Shown piece after piece: positions 23,560-33,676 of a DNA stretch of 64,000 nucleotides. The DNA is from Nematopogon swammerdamellus. Taxonomy: Eukaryota; Arthropoda; Insecta; Lepidoptera; Adelidae. The translations under genes and the position numbers were made by a program. Each line of letters begins with the position of its first letter. Position 1 is the first letter of the stretch. The stretch spans positions 14,415,395 to 14,479,394 of the forward strand of contig OX336345.1 in assembly GCA_946902875.1 (NCBI GenBank). Reading direction: 5' to 3'. Below the pieces are notes generated by a model. It saw only the letters and a program-made list of their open reading frames with translations, did no database searches and was not told the origin of the DNA.

Positions 23560-23688
23560 GGTGACCTGGAACAGCTAGTGATAGTGCCCGAAGCGAACGC
23601 AGCATCCCAGCAGTGTTCTAACCAGGAGGTGCCCGTGTACAGCGACCTACCCGACAAGCTCTCCGACAACACCATCGACGTCACCTAA
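23560..23688 (+). CDS. TSPN-domain protein, last exon and stop
   Basis: Acceptor TATTGCTTCAG|GGT. 42 codons plus TAA. It encodes GDLEQLVIVPEANAASQQC and then 21 residues ending in DNTIDVT. GDLEQL-I-P--A---C is the closing strand and second cysteine of collagen-type TSPN domains (PARP/NC4 kind). In collagens a Gly-X-Y region would follow; here the frame simply stops. This is either a short secreted TSPN protein or a terminal exon of a short isoform. No good donor precedes the stop. Confidence 0.85.
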   Translation, partial: GDLEQLVIVPEANAASQQCSNQEVPVYSDLPDKLSDNTIDVT

Positions 23689-25130
23689 CTCCTGTGCAAG
23701 AACCTTGCCTGAACTGTATGTAAAATAACTAGTGTAGTCTTTATAAGGAGAACCTCCATTGCGCTACTCCAATGACATTGAGGATTAGCACAATATACAT
23801 TTTGTAAAGTAATATAGCATTTTAAGATAGTGAAAATATTTTATGTTCTACACTTCAAACGTTCACATTTGAATGGTGTCTACATTCATTCATTGATAAG
23901 GTTAAGATAAGTGTATAGCAATAGATATATATTAAAAATAATGTAAATACACATTAGCTAAGTAAGTAATTACTTGTCTCCCACCGGTTTTAATAGGCGG
24001 TTGGTCTCATAAGTATTTTCTTCCATAATTAAAATGTAAACCAAAGATTGAAGCGTCCTACACTATCGTTATAAAACCCTAATCCCGAAAAAAAATTGCA
24101 TTTTTATTGAATTAAACTGGAGTTTAAATTATCCAAGCTTTTGTTGAAGACGTGTGAATGTGAAATAAATATAAAGTGTAATAATGCCTAGTTACTACCA
24201 GTAGATACATTCTACAAAAAACTGTTCTCGATATTATTTGTAGGTAAGCCCTTTACTACCGCCTGTATAAAATCTACTTGAACACTATCAAAAGACCCAC
24301 AAATTTCGGTCGTAGAGTTTATAGATTAATGTGTTTGTAAAGTTTCGCGTAAGAAGACTTCATTGTGGTCTAATTAGTAATAATTATTTAGATCTAGAAG
24401 TTAGGTATACTCAGTTTTCAGAGATTAATCTGACAACTTTAGTACCTAAGGCAGACAAATAAAATGTATCGTTCATTACTGTAAACGTTTGATACGAGAA
24501 GGCCAAAATTAATGTAATAATTGTAATTGTCTTGTTAAATTCATTAAAAGTGTAATAATATTAGAAAACGGTTGAAAATATTAACTTCTGATTATTTTGT
24601 TCATAGTTTTTTCATCATCTGTAATTTAGTTGTCCAACGGTCCTCTCTCTCACACGTCGGCAAAGGTCGTATCGTATACACTAACACCGTGACCTGCAAC
24701 ATTTTAAATTGTCTATTGTCTCGCTTTATTTTGAGTATTTATGAGATTTAATCTGTTTCACATGGAACCGATTTTTTAAGGTTAATTTTTGAAAGTGATA
24801 TAAATTTGTTATATTATTTATGTTAGAATAAGCATTTTACGTATGAGAACGTATTCATTGTCGAATATTACCTAGTTTCAACATTAATAAATAATGTTTT
24901 TTTGCTTGTAAAATTGTAATTTTTTTTAGATAACATCATTAACTTCATTGCGCTTAGTCTTTCCTACATAGTCCACTTTGTATACATAGTAGGCTGTAGA
25001 TCTGATACACTATGTTGTTTCCTACGTTAATTTTAAAATGTGTTTCAGATGGGTTTGTTTAATCTATTGTTTAAAAATAACTGTACGTGAATTTTTCATA
25101 CAAATAAATTACTATAAATCGTATAAACGA
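23689..25130 (+). other. 3' UTR of the TSPN gene (inferred)
   Basis: AT-rich, free of recognised repeats, with several AATAAA signals (for example near 24163 and 24458). The best end is AATAAA at 25103-25108, followed about 25 bases later by a T/G-rich CTTGTTTTATT. The end point is an inference. Confidence 0.5.
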
Positions 25131-25634
25131 ATATCTTGTTTTATTATCATTCCCATGAATAATTTTATATTTGAAAGAGAGTATTTATGACATCTTAAAA
25201 GCTTTAACTTATATGGGTTTCTCTTTTCGTCATCGGCAATTTAAATTATAACTATACGTGTCTTTGTGGTTATATTTAACTAAATACTGCGTATTTTTTT
25301 GAAAATATTCACTTAGAAAAATTAAAACTATTCGAACATCATTTCACGAGAAATGTTTTGTTTTGGCAAAATAAAGACTTCTATAAATATACTTTCTTCC
25401 TGAAATAATATGCAAAATGCCTAGTTTATAGTTAAATGTAACCTGAATATAATGACAATTACGAAAATTCTTCGAAAATATCTCTATTCTTTTTATTCCC
25501 CTTAGCGTGCCGACTAAGCCCGCAGGCCTTTTATTGCATTACTAACGCCATAGAGCAAAATAGCACGGTTTGCGACAAAAAAGAAGACTTCTACCCAAAG
25601 AGGTTTAAATATTTAATAGGTATTTTGAATATCT
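25131..25634. other. Sequence downstream of the TSPN gene, no feature
   Basis: AT-rich and not recognised. Confidence 0.4.
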
Positions 25635-25890
25635 TTGCTTGTAAGCACATCCTAATGGATTGTGCTAGGATTGAAGCAATAAGAGGAAAACTTATAAATC
25701 TGCTAGAAACTGACAAAATATTTTTTTTTTTGCATCTAGAGCGATTTGGGTGAGCCGCATGATGGCCAAATTCATCAAGCACCACGGGACTACCCAACGG
25801 GACAACTGGGATCAGAGGAGACCAGCGATGCTCGATTGTATGAGTACTATGGGGCTGGTGTAGAAACGCTTGTTCGCTAAAGCCCTAAAA
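25635..25890 (+). mobile_element. Probable LINE C-terminal remnant
   Basis: KHILMDCARIEAIRGKL (from 25643) resembles the HxxxxC block near the end of LINE ORF2 proteins. It is followed in other frames by readable text and an A-rich end (AAAATAAAAAATAAAAAA). A 46-codon frame at 25740-25880 lies after a polypyrimidine tract and CTAG, so a terminal exon was considered; the LINE reading is preferred. Confidence 0.45.
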
Positions 25891-27013
25891 TAAAAAATAA
25901 AAAAAAAGGTAAATTATTTATCATAGTAATGATTCGAATGTTCGAGCACTATTTGAGGCACTTTGACTGCTGTTATTTTAATCAAGCTATATTTAACAAA
26001 CTATACGCCCATCATACGAGTAGATATATATGATCCGGGAGTCGCATAGTTCCAGAGCCCGCCAACTCCGTTTAGGACGAGGTTACAGTAAGACGAAAAA
26101 CTATACTTACCTCGATAAATAGCCGCCCTATCAAACTACGAGGGAGCTGGAACGAATGTTAATTTTTCTTTGCGATTCACTCTGGATTGGACTGTGTTAG
26201 GAACATATTAATGTCTTAACAGATAGATAAGTGACAAATTCAATACTTTATTCGAAACAGTGTATAACTACTTTTTTTGGAGAAACGGATTTGTCGGGTT
26301 CTGGAACTATACGACTCCTCAGTCTACGCTACGACATTGTATCTAATAATCAACGTGAAATATAACCAATTACACCTTCACCATTATATATCAGCAAACA
26401 AACATGCTTTAATCCATCATCAATCACCTGGATCAATGCCAGAACTGAGTGGCTATCGGTGGCTCTGTTGACAGTCGCTTCAAATCCACCTGCTCCTCGT
26501 CTGCAGACTGCCCCAAATACAACACAGTCCTGTCTGCGAACCCTTTGTACCACAACTTACCTACCAACCAAGTGCTGGCTCTTGGCTGGCTCAATGAACA
26601 GATATAATAGAACAAAGGATTAATTAACTCACTATAAGAATTTACATATGTGGATTTGTATTTTTATTTGTATTTAAAGCCACATACAACAATAATTAAT
26701 TCAAAATACGTACATATTATTGTCATTGACACATGTGTTCTGTGAACCAAAACTTGTTCTAAGGCTAGCATTCATAATATAGAACAAAGTTTTTCTTCCC
26801 ACTATTATTTGAATTTATATAAAATCCATGAAAAATCTAGTTATCCATCACTCAGCTGAATAAAAACATCCCGAGGAAACGTGTTCACCTAGGTTGGCTG
26901 GAATACATTTCATTATGCGATAAATTCGTCTGATGCATAGGAGAGAACAATCGAATCGAAATGAAAGGTATGTTAAATTTGGCCTCCCTACAATCTAAAC
27001 GATTAGACTTTCA
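25891..27013. other. No gene recognised
   Basis: Frames at 26350-26615 on both strands are GC-richer and might be old LINE coding sequence, but no family motif is clear. A 36-nt segment at 26112-26147 on the minus strand sits between AG and GTAAGT. Confidence 0.35.
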
Positions 27014-27098
27014 GAATAGAATAGAATAGAAACAAGAAATACAGGAGTGCGCAAAGGCAGATTTGTAACTGCAAATGATTTCTTCCAGTTAACCTTTT
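27014..27098 (-). mobile_element. LINE 3' tail
   Basis: The reverse complement reads GGTTAACTGGAAGAAATC, GCCTTTGCGCACTCC and a TCTATTCTATTC tail, the same tail as at 6690 and 17195. Confidence 0.55.
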
Positions 27099-27199
27099 TA
27101 TCTGACTGCGTACGCAAAGACTGATACTAATTGCAGATGTCACTTCGTATCGGTGGCTTATTCAGAGGGGCCAGATTACATGCTTCGACCAGGCAGTAA

Positions 27200-27560
27200 T
27201 ATTGTGTCGCCGAGGAGGTAGGTGTCATATCGGAGACTTCCCTTTGGATAGCTGGCTATACCAGACTAGAGGAGAACACAGCCGAGGCTGCTATGCGGCC
27301 ATCTAGTCATCCGTCAGTACCCTTATCACGAGATTTAACCTACACCGCGTACTACGCTACGCCGTGTTCTCCGCATCATTTTGTATGGAGAAACGGAGCA
27401 GCGCCTCTAGTGATAGATTTGCGAACTACGTTTCTCCATACAAAATGATGCGGAGAATACGGCGTAGCGTAGTACGCGGACTACGCGGTGTAGGTTAAAT
27501 CTCGTGATAAGGGTACAGGCTATCCAGTACGGTGGTGCCGACACCGGACACAGTCGGATA
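27200..27560 (-). repeat. Family D repeat interrupted by a foldback
   Basis: AGGTAGGTGTCATATCGGAG, GGAGAACACAGCCGAGGC and, after the insertion, ATCCAGTACGGTGGT match the copy at 61236. In element orientation the family shares its layout with family A. Confidence 0.7.
27317..27516. mobile_element. 200-bp foldback insertion
   Basis: The left arm starts GTACCCTTATCACGAG and the right arm ends CTCGTGATAAGGGTAC. Arms of about 80 bases differ by a short insertion (GTCCGCGTA) and one substitution. It splits the family D copy. Confidence 0.8.
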
Positions 27561-28073
27561 CTGTACACAATTACACAATATGCACTCACAAGATACTAAC
27601 TATACAATTGGTTGGCATGTTACAGAGTTTACATGGGTGTTTTCCTTAACATTTTTTCTATAGCTAAAAGAGACGATTACAACAATGTCGTACCCTCTGA
27701 TCTCTGAGGTCGTACCATATTCAGTCTGTGGGTCGTACGTACCACTTCAATGCGTAGCACGGTAGCACTAACAACATAGAACAACGATAGGGCCACACCG
27801 CCCGCGCCTGCGCTGCTGGTCTGGTTCAAAGCTCCTTGACTAGAAATCATGAAATCACCATTAAATACTATTAAACATTTAAAATGGTACCTGTAGGCAG
27901 TTAAGCGTCATTCATTTCACTTCAGGACCTGGAAAAAAACATTGAGAAAATGATAACGCAAGGCTGAACGTTGTACACATACAGAGGGTTCCGTAGCAAT
28001 TCACTTCATCCACGTATACATGGCCAGGTTCAAGTGGCAGCATGGTAGGCATATAATTTCATATTTTTATGTT
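27561..28073. other. No gene recognised
   Basis: Unique-looking sequence with GGGTTCCGTAG near 27990, a scrap of family F text. Confidence 0.4.
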
Positions 28074-28190
28074 CTACATATACCTGTCACACCTTGCGGG
28101 CTGACGTATATTCATCAACAGGCTAGTTACAAGCCGTCTGATGCAAATTCTTTAGTTCTTTATTTATTCTTATTTATTTAAAAACAAACA
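28074..28190 (+). repeat. Direct repeat copy 1
   Basis: TACATATACCTGTCACACC, then GCTGACGTATATTCATCAAC and TACAAGCCGTCTGATGC. The second copy is at 28783. Confidence 0.7.
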
Positions 28191-28782
28191 TTTCATTACG
28201 CCGTGAATTTACTGTATCTGTCATGAATTGTGCAGTGTGCAGTATTTGAATGGATGAGTAAAGGAGTAACAATTAGATATGGTAGATGAACACATGCGTG
28301 TTTTGTAGTGGCAAACATTTTCATTTTCAAAATTATCAATTTTATATATATTTTTTAAATAGGTTTAAATTTCACTTTACGTTACGGAGTAATCACCTCG
28401 GCCAACGCGTGTGACAGACAGACTGACGGACGGACAGACACCTGTACGATTTTATAAGAGTGCCCGCCAGCATCACCCACTACGGAACCCTAAAATGGTT
28501 TACCCGCGTGATGCGCTCCGCTCGCGTTAACAAGAGGGCGCGCGTTATCGGCGGTCGTGCCCCGGCCATCTGGTCTAGGTATCTCGGCACATAACAATAC
28601 CTTGGGGCGGCTGCAGATGTTATCTGGAAAGAGTTTACCCCTTGTTGTACAGACGTAACGTGAGTGAGCTCACAAACAATTCAAAAGTAGAAAGAGTATG
28701 GAACTTGCTGATCGGGTTTGAAGGTGTGGTCTACTCGAAAATAACTTTACAAGTATACAATTAAACCTACACTATATCTACA
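28191..28782. other. Between the direct repeats; family F fragment on the minus strand
   Basis: 28380-28500 has GACGGACGGACAGACACC and CTACGGAACCCTAAAA, the reverse complement of the F head. The rest is unrecognised. Confidence 0.45.
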
Positions 28783-28905
28783 TATACCTGTCACACCTAT
28801 GGTTGTGTTTCATGGCTGACGTATATTCATCAACAGGCTAGTTACAAGCCGTCTTATGCAAATTCTTTCGTTCTTTATTTATTATTTATTTATTTAAAAA
28901 CATAA
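28783..28905 (+). repeat. Direct repeat copy 2
   Basis: Same blocks as copy 1 with about 12 extra bases after TGTCACACCT. The copies lie about 710 bases apart. Confidence 0.7.
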
Positions 28906-28914
28906 TGCATTTTA

Positions 28915-29122
28915 CATTTTTTATGGAAACTAACTATAACGGTAAACACGGTTTGGCTACATTACCTGCTACGTCCGTGATGTCAGCCCATAACACCTTG
29001 GTGAACTAGGAGCCGTGTCAATGCTTCCCTTCGATCGCGGTGCACGAACTATAGCTTTTTGCACCAACCTTTCACTCAGTAAAGTGGTATCAACCCGGGC
29101 GGGTTAAACCCTACCACCTAAT
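28915..29122 (-). repeat. Family A copy, diverged
   Basis: It has the A-tail remnant, CCGTGATGTCAGCCCATAAC, CAATGCTTCCCTTCGATC and CAACCCGGGCGGGTTAAAC. An internal deletion removes the CTGAACTGGACGG block. Confidence 0.8.
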
Positions 29123-29215
29123 ACGGTTCAAAAGATACAGCCCCTCAGACGGACAGACGGACAGACGGACAGACGGCGTAGGCTTAGTAATAGGCTTCCA
29201 CAAGAAACTTAAAAA
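29123..29215 (-). repeat. Family F fragment with GGACAGAC repeats
   Basis: TACGGTTCAAAAGATACAGCC followed by GGACAGACGGACAGACGG and GTAGGCTTAGTAATAGG. It directly abuts family A. Confidence 0.65.
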
Positions 29216-29560
29216 TGCTCGTCATCTCTTTGGTGGGTAAAATACGACAAAGATCCAAGGTAGTCGACAATATTTAGCAAAACTAGCAAGCAGAAGCGGC
29301 AGTAAGCTCGACACTCCACCACCCCACTGCAGTTGTGGCGTGCCTTGGGAGTGGCCTCTGACGAGCAGTGGACCGATTCGGGCTGACGATGATTGGGGAC
29401 GAAGTGAATCGTATGTATGTAATGTAGCATTAGCAACTCTACCCCTTCGATTTCTGTTGGAGCTTCTGCGATGGAAGTTTCATTCCCCTTTATGTTCTAG
29501 AAGACGCGGCGCGGCGCTTTCAAAAATGTACACATAGCATTACACCGTTGTTACGATACG
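29216..29560. other. No gene recognised
   Basis: Overlapping frames on both strands have no domain. Confidence 0.4.
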
Positions 29561-29746
29561 AGTTAGAAAAATTGTTTGTCAGCAGGAGAAAATTGTGTTT
29601 TGGTTTTTCGTACATCGCTACTATTAAAAAATTCAAATGGTACAGATATTTCGACTGTGTTGTCGTCATCAGTGAAAAATATAACATATTATGTAGTTGA
29701 TATTTATGACATATGAGTGGTTGATATGGTTTTTTTTTTTTTTTTT
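29561..29746 (-). other. 3' region of Penelope-like fragment with ribozyme-like core
   Basis: On the minus strand, 29672-29649 read CTGATGA, one base, GAC, a 6-base loop, GTC, GAAA. This spacing is like the conserved core of the hammerhead motifs reported in Penelope-like elements. An 18-base A tract separates it from the end of the coding part. The ribozyme call is inference. Confidence 0.35.
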
Positions 29747-30130
29747 TTAATGAACGATATCTAATCCCGGGGTATGATGCGCGCCGCCTAGGTTCCATAT
29801 GAATGATGATTCCCAAGTTCTTAAATCTATTTCTTTAAGTGGTGGACTGAATGATTTAATGATGCGGACGGTGAAGCATTGATTAAATGAAATTTGATGG
29901 TTACGGCAGTGTGTTGGGATGGGAAGAGGCGAGTTTACTGAGGTGGATGTGAACCTGTGGTGATTGATCCTAATGTGTATTGGGTTGATGGTTGAGCCTA
30001 TGTAGTATGAGGTGCAATGACGGCATTCCAAGATGTATACACATGAAGAGGTTTTGCAGGTTGAGTATGGCTGGGTCTTGTATGATTGTGTAGAGTTTGT
30101 TGGATGAATGATACACAATCATACAAGTGT
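29747..30130 (-). pseudogene. Penelope-like element, GIY-YIG endonuclease C-terminus
   Basis: A 123-codon minus frame encodes a GIY-YIG nuclease domain: SSCVYILECRHC (residues 24-35), YYIGSTINPIHIR (38-50), an INHHR segment, and the catalytic-type glutamate in WESSFIWNLGG (E103). It ends with PGLD in place of the usual P-GLN. Penelope-like elements carry exactly this cysteine-rich GIY-YIG after their reverse transcriptase. The RT is absent here. Upstream text in another frame (30130-30345) has no RT motif, so the copy is 5' truncated. A stand-alone host nuclease is unlikely because there is no start context and no partner exons. Confidence 0.75.
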
Positions 30131-30494
30131 AATTTTATAAATAATATTAATATATAAAAATTCATCAAACAAACATTTTGTAAATAAAAATAATTTATTG
30201 TCAAAAATTCAAATGGCGTATACGTCTGTATTATCCTGCATTTATCTAATGAAGAAATATACATCTGTTGTCTATTTCTGTTTACACACGCCTTCAGGAT
30301 GTTACCATTAGGTCGGGGGCAGATTTTTGAGCTCAATAACAACATAAAAGTGTACGATCATTTGTCTGAATTTGGCCTTAATAAAAAATACTATTTCCAT
30401 ACAAACTAATCCACAATTATTGTTATGTACAAGAAATATAATGATCTAATCTAATGTGACCTTACAACGACTAAAAACATACACGGGTGCATGC

Positions 30495-30532
30495 TCGGTC
30501 AATGTGCATGTAAAAACATGCACATTGACCGA
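30495..30532. repeat. 17-bp perfect inverted repeat, 4-base loop
   Basis: TCGGTCAATGTGCATGT, AAAA, then its exact reverse complement. Confidence 0.95.
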
Positions 30533-30736
30533 ACATTGCTCGCCATCAAGTGCTGCGCGGTGCCAATTTACATTAGAAGAAAACGTACATTTAATAAAAT
30601 ATTGAGCTTTTCCAAAATATCACACCGCCTTTTACGCGAACAAAGCTATTTGCAAAGGCTACTTCTAGTCGAAGAAGGTGAATTAATTGCAGAATCTAAT
30701 TTCTTCCAGTCGTACACAACAACTTCATTATTGCTA

Positions 30737-30762
30737 GTGTGGATAGGTATACCTATCCACAC
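30737..30762. repeat. 26-bp perfect palindrome
   Basis: GTGTGGATAGGTA followed immediately by TACCTATCCACAC, no loop. Confidence 0.95.
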
Positions 30763-31060
30763 AGTTATTGTTAAAAACAAGCTACTGGCATGTGTATCGC
30801 CATTGTGCCAGTAGCTCATTTCCAGTACAAGGCATGCCAGTAGATCGCACGACGTTTTTTTCCCCTCGCGTGGGAGTGGAGAGGGAGATTCGAACGCTAG
30901 CTGCTGACAGCTGTCAGCGGCATATAAACTTACACAAACTGGCATGCCAGCCACAGGAATGTGTATAATTTGGACAAAATGCCAGTACCTGGCATGCCAG
31001 CTACCAGCTCCTAGCGTGCCAGCCAATACGTTCTAGTAGCAATTGAACCGGGTTAAGTTT

Positions 31061-31372
31061 AAGTACTAAATAGGTAGGTACTTACTAGGCATATAAAATA
31101 TAAAGTCATTTCAACCATAGTTCGGTGGTACCAAATCGGACGGATGAACACTACCACTTAGGGGTAACACGAGGTAGGTCAACACCTAAGTAACCTGTAG
31201 GGGTTTCCTCACGGTACTTTCTGGCAAGATGCCTCCATGTCGGCGTACCTATACATTCGTACGCCAGTGGGCCCAGTGTAGTTCCCGCTATAAGCACATA
31301 ATATGCATAAGCGGGCGGACGGACATCCGCGAAGGCATCGACGAGTGACGCGCAACAAAAATAAACACTTAC
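31061..31372. other. Intron of the minus-strand candidate gene, no other feature
   Basis: A worn fragment with TTCGGTGGTACCAAATCGG at 31120-31145 resembles family A/D text. Going left, the minus-strand intron starts at 31372 with GTAAGTGT. Confidence 0.4.
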
Positions 31373-31454
31373 CTACAAATTGTTGTATGAAGTCCGGCGG
31401 CAAATTCCACGCCTCGAGCAGATTCTTAACTGAGCCCTCTTGATCTGCGTACAT
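31373..31454 (-). CDS. Candidate first coding exon of an unidentified host gene
   Basis: ATG at 31454 with A at -3, 27 codons plus one base, then a consensus donor GTAG|GTAAGTGTT. The predicted start is MYADQEGSVKNLLEAWNLPP followed by DFIQQFV. The pattern (short acidic start, amphipathic L-L-W helix) resembles the first helices of SAM-type modules, but that is only a guess. The region is GC-richer than its surroundings. No later exon was found to the left in the window, so the gene would have a long intron. A chance frame is the alternative. Confidence 0.45.
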
Positions 31455-32002
31455 ACTTCCCGTGTGCCGTGAAGGTCACAATCACAACGCAGTTTTGCAC
31501 ATCGATGTTTTACACGTCGCAAACTCGCAGAGAATCAACGCACGCTGAGCTGAGACGGACGGTGTCGTTTTTAAACGGTTATAAGTAGAGTAGTAGGGTC
31601 AAAGAATTACTAGGTACTACGCAGTAGGATTAATAAGTTGGAGCGTCTCCTCGGTCGGTCGGCCTCGAGCGGTGTGACCGGCCGGGGCCGACCGACCGAA
31701 TGAGCCAGACCAAACCTGTTTCGACTTGTCGAACGCCGCGCCCAGGGAGTGTTGCCCCTCACTTAAAGTAAAAATTCCCCATACAGTGACATTCCGAATA
31801 AAATTCATTAAATCATTATCATCAATCATCATCAATAATCTGATTATGATCATCTTATTAAATTATATGGGTATTTGATAATATCTACCTACTATCTAAT
31901 TTGCAATAGACTGTTGAATAAATAGCTCTAATAAAAATAAAACCAAATGTCGATAGTTGTCAAAGACAACTAGTCATGTGCGTTATCATATCATATCAAC
32001 CA
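31455..32002. other. Possible 5' flank of the minus-strand exon
   Basis: It contains a GC-rich patch at 31640-31760 with the inverted pair GGTCGGTCGGCC/GGCCGACCGACC. No core promoter element is convincing. Confidence 0.35.
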
Positions 32003-32051
32003 TTTTTAGGGTTCCGTATCAGGTACGGGACCCTATTACTAAGCCTACGCC

Positions 32052-32110
<59 letters not shown>

Positions 32111-32438
32111 CGTCCGTCTGTCCGAGGGCTGTATCTCTTGAACCGTAATAGGTAGCCCGTTGAAATTTTCACAAAAAATGTGTTATTATCAAATTATGGC
32201 CGATATAACAACAAATAATAAAAATAAGAAAAAGTAAAAAATTCACGGGGGTTCCCATAGAAGAAACCAAAAAGTGTATGCGCGCGCGCCATCTACCGAA
32301 TAGATTATGAAGCATGACATTAACTAATATGAAGCATTTCATAACACGCCATCTAGATGGCGTGAGTAGCGCTGGCTGTGACATGGCGATACGGGACCCT
32401 CGGTGCGCGAGTTCGACTCGCACTTGGCCGGTTTTTTT
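32003..32438 (+). repeat. Family F repeat, full-looking copy
   Basis: The head TTTTTAGGGTTCCGTATC is followed by a TGTC microsatellite, TCTCTTGAACCGTAATAGG, and the end GCGAGTTCGACTCGCACTTG with GCCGGTTTTTTT. The GTTCGACTC block is B-box-like. A CACGCCATCT/AGATGGCGTG 20-bp palindrome lies at 32345-32364. Confidence 0.75.
32052..32123. repeat. TGTC microsatellite
   Basis: About 13 TGTC units followed by variant TCCG units, inside family F. Confidence 0.95.
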
Positions 32439-32914
32439 ATTTGGTAAACGTGATCTAACCGATATCTGTTTTCAATACCGATATTTATATCCGTTGCGAA
32501 ATATCGGCTCGTTTGTTGTCGCCAGTAACCACTCGTTGGACTGGGTCGACAGACACGGTGGAGCTAGCAGCACCGGCTGCTAATAAATAACTAACTAACG
32601 GACAACTGTTCTTGTTGTCATCCGCGCCGTTAGATATTTCGTAAATATCTAAGCCTACCAACCGAAATACGACCTTATTGATTTTATGATAAAGGTTATT
32701 TTTTGCTCGCTAATAGCGAGTCGCTAGCTAATATTCGCACGTTCTCTTTCTTGCATTTGGGGACTTACTTAAAGAGAGAGAGAAGGCATAATTATTGTCG
32801 GTTCTTTTTATTTATTTCGTGCTGATACAATCATAAACAAAAAAGTTACAAGGGTTTAAAGCTGGGATTTTGGGAATTTTCAAAAATAAAGAAAAAAAAA
32901 TCGTATCTCGTATC
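32439..32914. other. No gene recognised
   Basis: Frames extend from family F and are not supported. A-rich run at 32880-32900. Confidence 0.4.
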
Positions 32915-33526
32915 GTAGCTGGGCGTACTCAATAAGGTGCGACGGTACTTCACGCCGGACCAAAAGCTGCTTCTGTATAAATCGCAGATCAGGTCCTGCT
33001 TGGAGTACTGCTCGCACCTGTGGGATGGCTCTGCCAAATACCAGCTTGCGCCTCTGGACTCAATCCAGCGTCGACCCGTGCGACTAGTGGGTGACCCCGA
33101 AGTGTCCTGCGATCTAGAACCACTGCAACACCGTAGGGATGTCGGTTCCCTAAGTGTGTTCTATCGCTTATTCCACGGGGAGTGCTCGGAGGAGCTGTTT
33201 AATGCGATCCCGCCGTCCCCTTTCCACCTTCGCACCACGCGCACTGGGCAGGGATTGCATCCCTACACGCTGGACTTACCGCGGATGTGTACCAATCGAT
33301 TCTGCAGATCTTTCCTCTACAGAACCGGTAAACTCTGGAACGCTCTCCCTGCCAATATATTTCCCCCACGTACAGTCTCGGGTCCTTCAAGAGGGGCGTC
33401 AATGGGCACCTGTCAGGCCGGCATGGCATTCGCAACCCCCGCATACGACCGAATGTCCATGGGCGTCGTTAGACACCTTATGGGTGGCTCGGCGCCATAG
33501 GTCGCGCTGTCAATAAAAAAAAAAAT
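32915..33526 (+). mobile_element. LINE 3' end (Jockey-like), best copy of this family
   Basis: A 187-codon frame (32937-33500) runs from just after the RT core: RRYFTPDQKLLLYKSQIRSC, LEYCSHLWDG, LDSIQRRPVRLVGDPE, then TNRFCRSFLYRTGKLWNALP. It ends GGSAP, a stop, and CAATAAAAAAAAAAA at 33513-33526 as polyadenylation signal and tail. FADD and endonuclease are missing by 5' truncation. Shorter relatives lie at 19549 and 20856. Confidence 0.85.
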
Positions 33527-33676
33527 CTCGATACCTCGTGACATCTGACAAAAGGTATCACGGGTCAAATGACCCTACTTACCTACAAAACAAATTGGTC
33601 GGTCGATGTGCCGAACATTCTGTATAATATAGTACATAATACCTACTATAGTATAGATAAATTAATTACCTATAAA

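Larger units (their letters stand above)
30131..31060. other. Palindrome-rich stretch, no gene
   Basis: It contains the palindromes at 30495-30532 and 30737-30762, an 11-bp inverted repeat AGCTACTGGCA/TGCCAGTAGCT near 30780-30815, and four more GGCATGCCAG or GTGCCAG boxes up to 31025. Frames running through these are artefacts. Confidence 0.6.

Noticed and set aside
25740..25880. A 46-codon terminal exon following a polypyrimidine tract and CTAG, in phase with the TSPN exon ending at 21167
   Set aside because: The bases just upstream encode KHILMDCARIE in another frame, typical of a LINE C-terminus, and the segment ends in an A-rich tail. A retroelement remnant is more likely.
26112..26147. 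A 36-nt minus-strand exon between AG and GTAAGT, as second exon of the 31373-31454 gene
   Set aside because: Joining it to that exon's phase gives an immediate stop, and no other partner was found.
29998..30345. A separate 115-codon membrane protein upstream of the GIY-YIG frame
   Set aside because: It overlaps the GIY-YIG coding part in another frame and has AT-rich, non-protein-like composition.
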